Source: Parasediminibacterium sp051861445
Lineage (GTDB): Bacteria; Bacteroidota; Bacteroidia; Chitinophagales; Chitinophagaceae
NCBI GenBank assembly: GCA_051861445.1
Contig: JBHYCS010000005.1
Coordinates: 123,302-187,301 of the forward strand
Reading direction: 5' to 3'
Length of the DNA stretch: 64,000 nucleotides
Shown here: positions 54,048-62,531 of the stretch, in pieces
How the letters are laid out: each line of letters opens with the position of its first letter
How positions within the stretch are numbered: position 1 is the first letter of the stretch
Translations under genes and position numbers: made by a program
The notes under the pieces: model-generated
What the model was told of the DNA's origin: nothing
The model's database searches: none
Seen by the model: only the letters and a program-made list of their open reading frames with translations

Positions 54048-55859
54048 ATGTCTTCATCGTTGTTTCGGACAAAAAATATCGACAAAATCATTCAAGATGC
54101 TGCTACTTTAGAAGAGAATAGTCACGGAACAAATAATGGATTGAAAAGAATTTTAAGTGTAAAAGACTTAACCTTTTTTGGTATTGCCGCTATTTTAGGG
54201 GCAGGAAGTTTTAGTAGCTTAGGCGGTGCTGTTTTTTCTGGTGGACCAGGCGTTGTTATTCTTTTTATTATCACCGCTATTGCTTGTGCATTTACCGCTT
54301 TTTGCTATTCAGAATTTGCAAGTAGAATTCCTGTAGCTGGTAGTGCATACACCTATGCTTATGCAAGTTTTGGAGAATTGTTTGCTTGGATTATTGGTTG
54401 GGCTTTAATAATGGAATATTCTATCGGTAATATTTATGTTGCTTATAGTTGGAGCGATTATTTTACCTCTTTTTTAAGTAAATGTGGTATTCATGTTCCT
54501 GCACATTTAAGTACAAGTTATTCTGAAGCTAAACATGCCATTGAAGCAGGAAGTAGCAATGTAGATGTTTTGGCTGCTTGGAACAATGCACCACAAATTG
54601 GTGGTTTAAGAATGATTATAGATGTTCCTGCATTAATCATCAATGTTTTTATTACTTATTTAGTGTATAGAGGGATTAAAGAAAGTAGAAACTTTAGCAA
54701 TTTAATGGTGATTTTAAAAATGATTGTAGTGGCACTTGTAATTCTTGTGGGTGGATATATCATTTTTTCAAATGGACTTACATTTAATTGGCTGCCTGAG
54801 AATAATGATGGTGTAAAATCGTTTATGCCCAATGGTTTTGGTGGGGTAATGATGGCAGTAAGCGGTGTTTTCTTTGCTTATATTGGTTTTGATGCTGTAA
54901 GTGTATTGGCAGAAGAAAGTAAAAATCCTCAAAAAGATTTACCAAGAGGAATGATTTTGTCGTTGGTTATTTGCACTATCGTATACATTTTACTCACTTT
55001 GGTGTTAACAGGTGCAGTGAATTATAAAAAATTTGAAGGAGTAGGCGATCCGTTGGCTTTTATTTTTGAAAAAGATAATTTGAATGTAGGATGGATGCAG
55101 TTTTTTGTATCTATTGCTGCTGTAGTGGCCATGACTAGCGTATTATTGGTATTTCAAATGGGGCAACCACGTATTTGGATGAGTATGAGTAGAGATGGAT
55201 TGTTGCCACCTATTTTTCAACAAATACATCCGAAATTTAAAACACCTTCTTTTTCTACCATTGTTACAGGTTTGGTAGTTGGGATTCCAATCATTTTTAC
55301 TGATAAAACCTTTGTATTAGATTTTACAAGTATTGCCACTTTATTTGCTTTTGTATTGGTTTGTGGTGGTGTGTTACTTATTCCTGCAAGAACTAAAGAA
55401 GCAGGTAAATTTCATATTCCATTTATCAATGGTAAATTCATTTTTCCGTTAATTATTATTGGTAGTTTGGCATTGATTTATTATTTCAACAATCAATATT
55501 TTCATCATTTATTTCAATTGAGTTTAACACAAGAAGAAGCTGCAGCAGCCGTTGCAGGTATCGATGCTAGTGAAACCGATTTATTACAATCTTCTTTGCA
55601 CAATGCAGCATTGGCAAAACAAACGCTCAACATTTCAACCATTGTTTTCTGGATATTGTGTCTAGCCTTATCCGTATTTAGCTTTATAAAATCGTATTCA
55701 TTAATTCCATTACTAGGCTTAACAACTTGTATGTATTTACTTACTGGGATGACGGCTAAAAACTGGGCTTGGTTTGCTAGTTGGTTGGTAGTTGGGTTAA
55801 TTATTTATTTATTGTATGGCTATAAGAAGAGTAAGTTAGCTATGGCAGAAAATAAATAA
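54048..55859 (+). CDS. Amino acid permease, APC/cationic amino acid transporter type
   Basis: This 603-residue multi-helix APC transporter starts with a cytoplasmic N-terminus (about 1-38) and the first helix VKDLTFFGIAAILGAGSFSS. SRIPVAGSAYTYAYASFGEL and the AYIGFDAVSVLAEESKNPQK loop are hallmarks of the cationic amino acid/CAT subgroup. Two additional C-terminal hydrophobic stretches give about 14 helices. The substrate is probably an amino acid, but which one cannot be read. The gene starts 100 bp after purK and is followed by a 395-bp gap before the next gene. Confidence 0.9.
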   Translation: MSSSLFRTKNIDKIIQDAATLEENSHGTNNGLKRILSVKDLTFFGIAAILGAGSFSSLGGAVFSGGPGVVILFIITAIACAFTAFCYSEFASRIPVAGSAYTYAYASFGELFAWIIGWALIMEYSIGNIYVAYSWSDYFTSFLSKCGIHVPAHLSTSYSEAKHAIEAGSSNVDVLAAWNNAPQIGGLRMIIDVPALIINVFITYLVYRGIKESRNFSNLMVILKMIVVALVILVGGYIIFSNGLTFNWLPENNDGVKSFMPNGFGGVMMAVSGVFFAYIGFDAVSVLAEESKNPQKDLPRGMILSLVICTIVYILLTLVLTGAVNYKKFEGVGDPLAFIFEKDNLNVGWMQFFVSIAAVVAMTSVLLVFQMGQPRIWMSMSRDGLLPPIFQQIHPKFKTPSFSTIVTGLVVGIPIIFTDKTFVLDFTSIATLFAFVLVCGGVLLIPARTKEAGKFHIPFINGKFIFPLIIIGSLALIYYFNNQYFHHLFQLSLTQEEAAAAVAGIDASETDLLQSSLHNAALAKQTLNISTIVFWILCLALSVFSFIKSYSLIPLLGLTTCMYLLTGMTAKNWAWFASWLVVGLIIYLLYGYKKSKLAMAENK

Positions 55860-55904
55860 TATGTGCTTGCTTGGTTTGTGAAATAATGGAGAATTAATTG
55901 TATT

Positions 55905-56002
55905 GCTGAGGAACGAAGCATCTCATTCTAATAGTGCTATTAGTCCCTTCCTTCGTCGGGAAAACAAAAAACTTCAAATGTGCTGCTGAGTCACGAAGCA
56001 TT
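55905..56002 (+). repeat. Direct repeat pair with GCTGAGnnACGAAGCAT motif
   Basis: Copies at 55905-55922 (GCTGAGGAACGAAGCATC) and 55985-56002 (GCTGAGTCACGAAGCATT) are 80 bp apart in the 395-bp gap 55860-56254. Between them is a 7-bp-arm palindrome CTAATAGTGCTATTAG and a GC-rich patch (CCCTTCCTTCGTCGGG). The rest of the gap is AT-rich and shows no coding frame. Confidence 0.6.
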
Positions 56003-56184
56003 TACCTGTGTTATCACAAGATTAAATCGTTTATATTATTTGTCATTATCAATGTAATTAGTTTTACCAAATAAATATACTAAAGAGGATTACATCTATT
56101 TAACTATTCCTTACCAATCATCTTTTCATTCATTTTCGATTTTCCTGTATTGAAAAGGAAATTTCCTGCGTTTATTTTTTCTAG

Positions 56185-56216
56185 GTTGTACAGTTCTAAG
56201 CACTGCATTAGCTTCA
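56185..56216 (+). promoter_or_regulatory. Possible promoter of the 56255 gene
   Basis: GTTG (56185-56188) with a 20-bp spacer and TAGCTTCA (56209-56216). The spacing is right, but the -7 box is only a partial match to TAnnTTTG. Confidence 0.35.
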
Positions 56217-56254
56217 TTTCTATTAATCAATTAACAACCATAACATTATTTATT

Positions 56255-57001
56255 ATGAACAAAGAATTAGCATTTTTAAGAGCTTTTGCTCTAGCTACTG
56301 TAGTAGGTATTTTCTTTATTGCAACAACTGCATTTAACAAAACTGAACGGACTAGATTTAGCGAAATTGACGTTGAAAGAATCAATATTGTGGAGAAAGA
56401 TGGAACAGTAAAAATGATTTTAACCAATGTAGCTCGTTTTCCGAATGGAAAAGAACAAATCAATAAAATGCCAACAAACGAAGACCGTAAAAAACGTTCA
56501 GGTATGTTGTTTTTTAATGAAGATGGTATTGAGTGTGGTGGTTTTATTTATGATGGAAAAAAGTTGCCAAATGGTCATAGTGCAGGGTTATCATTAACAT
56601 ACGATCAATACGATGGTGATCAAGTAATGCAGCTACTTACACAAGATTATAAAGAAGGCGATAAGAGATTTGTAAGTAGCAGTTTAATGTTTAACGATAG
56701 ACCAACAAAAGAATCGCAACAAAAAACAGGAGCAATGATGAAAGAGTTAGACGAGTTAGGTAAAAAAGATCCGAAAGCTGCACAAGAAAAATACAACGCT
56801 TATGTAAAAGATGGTTTACTTGGTGGATCGCCTCGTTTAATGCTTGGAAAATCAAGAAGTGAAAACAATGGATTATTTTTATTCGATGATAAAGGAATGC
56901 CAAAAGCAATGTTTTATGTAGATAAACAAAATAATGCTAAGCTAGATTTCTTCGATGATAAGGGAAATGTAATAGCTTCTTTCCCTGAAAAGAAACCATA
57001 A
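56255..57001 (+). CDS. Conserved hypothetical protein with N-terminal membrane segment
   Basis: The 248-residue protein is read from the ATG at 56255; an open frame extends upstream but the added residues look non-coding. A hydrophobic segment at about 8-24 (FALATVVGIFFIATTAF) is a signal anchor or signal peptide. The remaining about 220 residues are soluble and probably periplasmic, with repeated Gly/Asp-rich short motifs (GLFLFDDKGMPKAMFYVD, ARFPNGKEQINKMPTNEDRK). I do not recognise the family, although similar proteins exist in Bacteroidota. It is followed by a strong hairpin. Confidence 0.75.
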   Translation: MNKELAFLRAFALATVVGIFFIATTAFNKTERTRFSEIDVERINIVEKDGTVKMILTNVARFPNGKEQINKMPTNEDRKKRSGMLFFNEDGIECGGFIYDGKKLPNGHSAGLSLTYDQYDGDQVMQLLTQDYKEGDKRFVSSSLMFNDRPTKESQQKTGAMMKELDELGKKDPKAAQEKYNAYVKDGLLGGSPRLMLGKSRSENNGLFLFDDKGMPKAMFYVDKQNNAKLDFFDDKGNVIASFPEKKP

Positions 57002-57014
57002 ACAATTTCTTTTT

Positions 57015-57050
57015 CATAAATAGTCTAGCAAAATTGCTAGACTATTTATG
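57015..57050. terminator. Strong hairpin after the 56255 gene
   Basis: A perfect 17-bp inverted repeat (CATAAATAGTCTAGCAA with TTGCTAGACTATTTATG) and a 2-nt spacer lie 14 bp past the stop. The plus-strand 3' side continues TGTTTTAAG, a weak U-run. It is probably a terminator for the 56255 gene or a structural boundary ahead of the two-component genes. Confidence 0.65.
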
Positions 57051-57079
57051 TGTTTTAAGATTTTACCGAAAACAAAAAA

Positions 57080-58105
57080 ATGCTACAAAAAATTAAAGCA
57101 AATAAATACTTCCTCATTTTTATAATTGTATTTGCGTACGCACAGTCTATACATTCAAGAATATTAATTCGCAACGAATTAACGATTTACTCATTTACGC
57201 CAGATGCAGCATTTGCAACCTTAATTTCAATTGCTTTTTTGTATTTTATTTTAAATTTTATTATTCAGTTATGGCAAAAAGCAAGTGTGTTTAGTATTGG
57301 TGAAATGCTTAAAATTTTCTTTTCATCATTGCTATTTCATTTGGTTTTAATGCAATTTATTGGGTTGATGGTTGCCATGCTATTTAACAATGTAGAAAGA
57401 AATTTTAATGTAGAAACCCTTCGTTTATCTTCATTTTCTTATTTGTTAGACGGCATTATTTATGGTAGTTTTTTCTTGGTTTTTTACTATTATAAAAAAA
57501 ATGCAAAACAACAGGCACTTTTAGCTACTTATCATAAAACGTTATACGAGAGTAGGGTGGCACATCTTAAATCGCAATTCAATCCACACTTTTTATTTAA
57601 TAATTTAAATGTGCTAGATCAATTGATTTATGAAGATAAAAATGTAGCCTCAACATTCTTACATCAATTTTCTGAAATCTATCGATACGTATTACATGCC
57701 ACTACCGTTTCGTTTGTTAGCATTGAAGAAGAAATTGCTTTTGCACAACAATATTTCAAACTTATACAATACAAATATGGTCATGTTTTTCAGCTAAATA
57801 TTCAAATTGATGACATACATGGTAATATTGTTCCATTAACTATACAAACATTAATTGAAAATGCAATTAAACATAATTTAGCTACAGCAGAAAACCCTGT
57901 TTATATTCAAATAAAAATTACCGATCAAATTGTGGTTACAAACAATAGAGTAGCTAGCAGAAAACAACCAACGGTGTCGGGAAAAGGGTTGAACAATTTA
58001 AAAGAACAATATTTGTTATTAACCCAAAACGAAATAAAAATAATTGCTTCTGAACAAGAATTTTCTGTCATTATTCCTAAAATAGCTGCTACAAAATCTG
58101 TATGA
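57080..58105 (+). CDS. LytS-type sensor histidine kinase
   Basis: The 341-residue protein has four predicted membrane helices in its first about 140 residues. A His_kinase domain follows with the phosphoacceptor His170 in SQFNPHFLFNNLNVLDQLIY and an ATP-binding N-box (LTIQTLIENAIKHN) near 275-290. It belongs to the LytS/YpdA class that pairs with LytTR regulators. The stop overlaps the regulator start by 4 bp (ATGA). There is no recognisable extracellular sensor domain, so the signal is unknown and may be membrane-based. Confidence 0.92.
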   Translation: MLQKIKANKYFLIFIIVFAYAQSIHSRILIRNELTIYSFTPDAAFATLISIAFLYFILNFIIQLWQKASVFSIGEMLKIFFSSLLFHLVLMQFIGLMVAMLFNNVERNFNVETLRLSSFSYLLDGIIYGSFFLVFYYYKKNAKQQALLATYHKTLYESRVAHLKSQFNPHFLFNNLNVLDQLIYEDKNVASTFLHQFSEIYRYVLHATTVSFVSIEEEIAFAQQYFKLIQYKYGHVFQLNIQIDDIHGNIVPLTIQTLIENAIKHNLATAENPVYIQIKITDQIVVTNNRVASRKQPTVSGKGLNNLKEQYLLLTQNEIKIIASEQEFSVIIPKIAATKSV

Positions 58106-58869
58106 AACAAATTGTAATTATAGAAGACGAAATACCAGCAAGGCAAAAAATAAAACGCTATATACAAGAGCTGAATTTGCCTATTTCTATAATAGCAGAA
58201 ATAGGCACTGTTGATGCAGCGATTTCTTTTTTACAACATACAAAGGTGGATGTGATTATTTCAGACATCGAATTGCAAGATGGTAATGTGTTTGAAGTGT
58301 ATGAAAAAGTAGCAATTACTTGTCCCATTATTTTTACCACTGCTTACAATCAATTTTGGATGAATGCTTTTGAAACGAATGGAATTGATTATTTATTAAA
58401 ACCCTTTTCTAAAGAGCGTTTTCAAAAGGCTTGGGATAAATTAATGTTATTGCAACAAGATGTTTCTAAAAATGATGTTTTATATCAAAATGTATCAAAA
58501 CTGCTACAGTTAAGCATTGATGAAAAAAAATACAAAAAGCAGATTACCATACACACTCACAAGGGTATTTATTTTTTAGATGTGGTAGATGTGGTTTATT
58601 TTGAAGCATCTGATGGGGTGGTTTTTGCATTTGATACCATGCTTAAAAAGCATGTATTACCGTATGCAACATTGAAAGAAATTGAAGTAGTATTACATCC
58701 AAACGACTTTTTTAGAATCAATCGAAGCGAATTGATTCATAAAAGACACATCGAAAAAATAGAGCGAAGTTCAAAAAACAATCTTTCTATAAAAATGAAA
58801 GGATACAATAGCTATTTTACAACTAGTCAAAGTAATACAGCTACACTAAGAGAATGGATTGATGCCTAA
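58102..58869 (+). CDS. LytTR-family response regulator
   Basis: The 255-residue protein has an N-terminal receiver domain with the phosphoacceptor Asp55 (VIISDIELQDG), acidic pocket residues in IIEDEIPA, and the conserved Thr-Ala and Lys of TAYNQFWMNAFETNGIDYLLKP. The C-terminal LytTR DNA-binding domain covers about 155-255 (FFRINRSELIHKRHIEKI is its typical end). It pairs with the overlapping LytS gene. Target promoters are not evident. Confidence 0.93.
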   Translation: MKQIVIIEDEIPARQKIKRYIQELNLPISIIAEIGTVDAAISFLQHTKVDVIISDIELQDGNVFEVYEKVAITCPIIFTTAYNQFWMNAFETNGIDYLLKPFSKERFQKAWDKLMLLQQDVSKNDVLYQNVSKLLQLSIDEKKYKKQITIHTHKGIYFLDVVDVVYFEASDGVVFAFDTMLKKHVLPYATLKEIEVVLHPNDFFRINRSELIHKRHIEKIERSSKNNLSIKMKGYNSYFTTSQSNTATLREWIDA

Positions 58870-58884
58870 ATAGTGAAAATAATA

Positions 58885-58916
58885 CTTCTAAAATTTAGTT
58901 GAACAAAATTTTGAAG
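58885..58916 (+). terminator. Weak AT-rich hairpin after the response regulator
   Basis: CTTC(T)AAAATTT and AAATTTTGAAG form an 11-bp stem with one bulged base and a 9-nt loop, 16 bp past the stop. No strong U-run follows, so termination strength is doubtful. Confidence 0.35.
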
Positions 58917-59062
58917 CTAATCTTGCAAAAACTAATTCAATGTTAGTGAATGCATTTTTAAATAGTTGAAATTGCCTATACATTTGTGTTGTTGTTGCAA
59001 GAAAAGGAATTGTTTTTATCAATAATCTTTCCTTAATAAACACCCATCAATCAACCTAAAAT

Positions 59063-59815
59063 ATGGAAGTACATCATCATGGTCATCACGGAGGAAAGAA
59101 AAACTGGAAATCTTATTTCTGGGAATTTTTAATGTTATTTTTAGCTGTATTCTGTGGTTTTTTAGCGGAATACCAATTAGAGCATAAGATTGAAAGTGAT
59201 AGAGAAAAGCAATATGTAGAGTCGATGATTGCAGACATGAAAGATGATGCTCAAAAAATTAAGAAAAGTATTGCGTTTTGTACTACACAAGTAGCTGCAT
59301 TTGACAGCCTTTTACAAAATATTTACCACACACCTTATACAGATAGTAGCGTAAGAATGCTGTATTATTTACAAAGAAAATATACATCTACAAGAAATCC
59401 GGTAGCGTTTAATAAAAGAACAATTACACAATTAAAAAATTCTGGTGGATTAAGATTAATAAGAAATAAAGCAGCCTCAGATAGTATTATTCTGTATGAT
59501 GAAGCCTGTGAAAAAGCTGAGGTACAAGAAGCTTATTTTGCAAATTTTAGAATGGGAAAAGTAAATGACTTTACCATACAACTTTTTGATAGTAAATACA
59601 TTACTCACTACGATAAATACAGTATTGCTAATATTTTAAAAGAAACAACCCCCATTTCATTATTAACCAATGATGAAAAATTAATAAAACAATATGCCAA
59701 CAGCATGTATTTTTCTAAAAGTTCATTAACAAGTTATATTGATCTTTTAGTAGGAATTGAAAAAAGAATACCATTAATGATATCTTTTTTAGAAAATCAA
59801 TATCATCTACATTAA
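59063..59815 (+). CDS. Membrane protein with His-rich N-terminus, uncharacterised
   Basis: The 250-residue protein begins with a His/Gly/Lys-rich stretch (MEVHHHGHHGGKKNWKSYF), then one transmembrane helix at about 21-40 (WEFLMLFLAVFCGFLAEYQL). A mostly helical, probably periplasmic domain (about 45-250) contains RKYTSTRNPVAFNKRTITQL and a conserved-looking SGGLRLIRNK. Proteins with this HHH…KNWKSYFWEFLMLFLAV start are seen repeatedly in Bacteroidota, but I know of no assigned function. The His cluster could bind a metal. The gene stands 193 bp after the LytTR gene and about 100 bp before a YHS lipoprotein. Confidence 0.78.
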   Translation: MEVHHHGHHGGKKNWKSYFWEFLMLFLAVFCGFLAEYQLEHKIESDREKQYVESMIADMKDDAQKIKKSIAFCTTQVAAFDSLLQNIYHTPYTDSSVRMLYYLQRKYTSTRNPVAFNKRTITQLKNSGGLRLIRNKAASDSIILYDEACEKAEVQEAYFANFRMGKVNDFTIQLFDSKYITHYDKYSIANILKETTPISLLTNDEKLIKQYANSMYFSKSSLTSYIDLLVGIEKRIPLMISFLENQYHLH

Positions 59816-59916
59816 TTGTTGAGTAAGTAACTTTGTTACAAATCTATATTCTGTTTTCAACTTAATTACCTTGTTTTTTGTTTTATTAATTACGCTTATG
59901 CATTAAAAATATTGAT

Positions 59917-60204
59917 ATGAAAAAAATAATTTTTGTTTTAGTAGTTGGTTTATTCGCTTGTAACAATAACAAACCAACCGAACCTACAGTAACAATGCAA
60001 GACTCAACAGCTGATAGTGCCGAACAAGCTAGTATAGACTATAAATTGGTAGACAATAAAAAAGACCCCATTTGTGGTATGCCTGTAAAAGCTGGTATTT
60101 CAGATACTATTCACTATAAAAATAAGGTGTATGGCTTTTGTGCAGCCGAGTGCAAAGCAGAGTTTGCCAAATCACCAGAACAGTATTTGTCAGCATTACA
60201 ATAA
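59917..60204 (+). CDS. YHS-domain lipoprotein
   Basis: The 95-residue protein has a short signal ending in VGLFAC (Cys15), a lipobox-like site, then a Thr/Asp-rich spacer and a YHS domain at about 48-95. The domain keeps the metal-binding cysteines: DPICGMPVKAG (one Cys) and YGFCAAECKAEFAKSPEQYL (two Cys). YHS domains occur in metal-handling proteins, for example copper ATPases and heavy-metal-linked lipoproteins. Location would be the periplasmic side of a membrane. No metal transporter gene is adjacent, so its exact role is open. Confidence 0.85.
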   Translation: MKKIIFVLVVGLFACNNNKPTEPTVTMQDSTADSAEQASIDYKLVDNKKDPICGMPVKAGISDTIHYKNKVYGFCAAECKAEFAKSPEQYLSALQ

Positions 60205-60240
60205 TTCTTATTGCTAGATTAATTTTTTACGTCAGATGGA

Positions 60241-60336
60241 ATGACAACATTGATAAATGGGTTTACCTATTTAGTTTTTTCTATGATGGTAATTGTTTTG
60301 GTATCGTTATTAAAATTTATTACCGAATACTCATGA
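60241..60336 (+). CDS. Possible 31-residue single-helix membrane peptide
   Basis: Frame ATG at 60241 to TGA at 60336 encodes a short peptide with one hydrophobic helix (FTYLVFSMMVIVLVSLLKFI) and a short charged end. Its stop overlaps an ATG at 60333 that opens an 18-codon frame, giving an ATGA arrangement. It sits in the 299-bp gap 60205-60503, which otherwise shows no feature. AT-rich chance frames of this size are common, so support is weak. Confidence 0.25.
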   Translation: MTTLINGFTYLVFSMMVIVLVSLLKFITEYS

Positions 60337-60503
60337 TAAAGTATGTAGAAAAAGATAGTAGCAAACGACATTTGTTCCAAGAAAATTAAATCGTTTTTAA
60401 TTTGGTTGATTTGAATACACCAACACAACCTCACTTAAAATAATCTATTACAATATCTTTTTTTATTATTAATTATGCAGCTAAAACACTGCATCATACT
60501 TTT

Positions 60504-61199
60504 ATGAAAGATGTATTAGGAGCCGCTGTAACAGATTATTTTCATCAAGATAAACCTCAAAAATTATGGATTCATAACGATTATGGACCCAAAGAGGAGA
60601 TGCCGATTGATATTTATTTCAGAGATGAAAACAAGATGTCTACCATTGAATTGGCTGCCTTAAAATATTGTACTGGAAAAATTTTAGATATTGGTGCTTG
60701 TGTAGGTAGCCATGCTTTGGCATTACAAGCTTATGGTGAAGATGTTACTGCACTTGAAATTTCTCCTAAAGCAGCAGCAATCATGCGTTTAAGAGGGGTT
60801 CAAAATGTAGTAGAAGCCAATTTTTTTGATTACCAAGAAAAAGGTTTCGACACTTTATTACTCATGATGAATGGCATTGGTTTAGTCAGCAATATTAAAG
60901 GTCTATTTAGTTTTTTAGAAAAGGCCAAAACCATGTTGAATGTAGGCGGAAAAATCATTTTCGATTCTTCTGATGTGTCGTATTTGTACGATGGTTCTGT
61001 GCCTTTAGCAGGTGATTATTTTGGTGAAATCCGTTTTCAATACGAATACAAAAAACAACAAACCGATTGGTTTACTTGGTTGTTTGTAGATCAAGGTACC
61101 TTGTACCATATAGCCAATGAAGCTGGCTGGAAAGCAGAATTTTTAATGGAAGATGAAAACAGTCAGTATTTGGTACGTTTAACACTTAAAACTAGCTAA
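60504..61199 (+). CDS. Class I SAM-dependent methyltransferase
   Basis: The 231-residue protein has motif I KILDIGACVGSHALALQAYG (about 53-72), the acidic motif II residue in VTALEISPKAAAIMRLRGVQ, and the motif IV-like FDTLLLMMNGIGLVSNIKGL. An N-terminal 50-residue segment (DKPQKLWIHNDYGPKEEMPI) precedes the Rossmann core. The substrate is not evident; small-molecule or lipid methyltransferases are both possible. The DUF5103 gene starts 55 bp after its stop on the same strand. Confidence 0.87.
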   Translation: MKDVLGAAVTDYFHQDKPQKLWIHNDYGPKEEMPIDIYFRDENKMSTIELAALKYCTGKILDIGACVGSHALALQAYGEDVTALEISPKAAAIMRLRGVQNVVEANFFDYQEKGFDTLLLMMNGIGLVSNIKGLFSFLEKAKTMLNVGGKIIFDSSDVSYLYDGSVPLAGDYFGEIRFQYEYKKQQTDWFTWLFVDQGTLYHIANEAGWKAEFLMEDENSQYLVRLTLKTS

Positions 61200-61254
61200 T
61201 ATAGTATTGCTTGGCAAGAAAGTTGTAAGTTTAATGCACTACTTATTAATCTAT

Positions 61255-62526
61255 ATGAAATATTGTTCCATCATTGTTTTTGCTTTCTTGTGTAGTTTCT
61301 ATTCAAAAGCCCAACAGGCAGATGTTATTTACCAATCTAACATTCATTCAGTAAAATTATTCCAACAAAATAATCAGCTCAGTTTACCCATTATCAACCT
61401 GCAATCAACCGATTTGTTAGAATTACATTTTGATGATGTGGATGGCGTTGTAAAAAATTATTTCTACACATTTCAGCTTTGTAATGCCAATTGGCAACCT
61501 GCTGATGTTAGTAGCTTCGATTACATAAAAGGATATCAACAATTAAGACTAAATCAGTACCGAGTTTCTGCTATTGCACTTACAAAATATGTACATTACC
61601 AAACCAATTTGCCCGATCGTAATTGTATGCCTACAAAAAGCGGCAACTATTTGCTAAAAGTATTTTTAAATGGCGATACCGCTCAATTGGCATTTACCAA
61701 AAGAGTTTTTGTAGTAAACAATTTGGTAAATATTGGTGCTAGGGTAATGCAGCCTTTTGATAATCAATATAGAAACACAGCACAGCGAATTCAAATGAAT
61801 ATCGATGTAAAACAACTAAATGCACAAATTCCACAGCAACAAGTAAAAGTAGTAATTGCTAAAAACAACCAGTTAAACGATGTTGTTACACTTACACAGC
61901 CAACTTTCATTAGAGGAAATATTTTAGAATACAACAACGAAAATGAAGCCGTTTTTTTAGCAGGAAAAGAATATCGATGGATTGATGTACGAAGTTTTAG
62001 ATACGAAAGTGAAAGAATTAACAAAGTGGATAGAAGCCAACAACCTTGGCAAATTTGGGTACAAGCAGATGGAAGCAGACTTAACGAACGCTATGTTTTG
62101 TACAGAGATTTAAATGGGTGGATGGAAATTGCCAATACGGAATCTGTAAATCCATGGTGGCAAAGCGATTATGCCATGGTGCATTTTACATTTGTGCCAA
62201 CCAATAACCAACCTTTTGCTGGTAAAGATTTATTTATTGCTGGCGAGTTAACAGGCAATCAGTTTACAAAAAACAATGCCATGGAGTACAATGCCACAAA
62301 AGGTGTATATGAAAAAACCTTGCTGTTAAAACAAGGTTTTTATAGTTATAATTATGTAACCAAAGAAGTAAGTAATCCATCAGCACAGCCAATATCTACA
62401 TGGGTAGATGGTAATTATTGGGAAACCGAAAACGATTATGTAATTTTTGTGTATTACCGTTCGTTTAGTGGCAGACACGATGAATTGGTTGGCATATCTA
62501 CTATTAATTCTCGATTAGGTAGATAA
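61255..62526 (+). CDS. DUF5103 family secreted protein
   Basis: The 423-residue protein is read from the ATG at 61255, which gives a proper signal peptide (MKYCSIIVFAFLCSFYSKAQ). In-frame TTG at 61207 and ATG at 61234 exist, but their extra residues would precede the signal. The rest is beta-rich, with conserved segments such as LELHFDDVDGVVKNYFYTFQ, NLPDRNCMPTKSGNYLLKVF and YVLYRDLNGWMEIAN. This matches an uncharacterised family widespread in Bacteroidota; function is unknown. Its 3' end is convergent with the M20 gene, only 5 bp away. Confidence 0.85.
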   Translation: MKYCSIIVFAFLCSFYSKAQQADVIYQSNIHSVKLFQQNNQLSLPIINLQSTDLLELHFDDVDGVVKNYFYTFQLCNANWQPADVSSFDYIKGYQQLRLNQYRVSAIALTKYVHYQTNLPDRNCMPTKSGNYLLKVFLNGDTAQLAFTKRVFVVNNLVNIGARVMQPFDNQYRNTAQRIQMNIDVKQLNAQIPQQQVKVVIAKNNQLNDVVTLTQPTFIRGNILEYNNENEAVFLAGKEYRWIDVRSFRYESERINKVDRSQQPWQIWVQADGSRLNERYVLYRDLNGWMEIANTESVNPWWQSDYAMVHFTFVPTNNQPFAGKDLFIAGELTGNQFTKNNAMEYNATKGVYEKTLLLKQGFYSYNYVTKEVSNPSAQPISTWVDGNYWETENDYVIFVYYRSFSGRHDELVGISTINSRLGR

Positions 62527-62531
62527 TTGAG

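Noticed and set aside
60138..60389. 83-codon frame overlapping the end of the YHS lipoprotein gene
   Set aside because: It starts inside the YHS domain in another frame and has no recognisable fold; only the separate short frame at 60241 was kept as a weak candidate.
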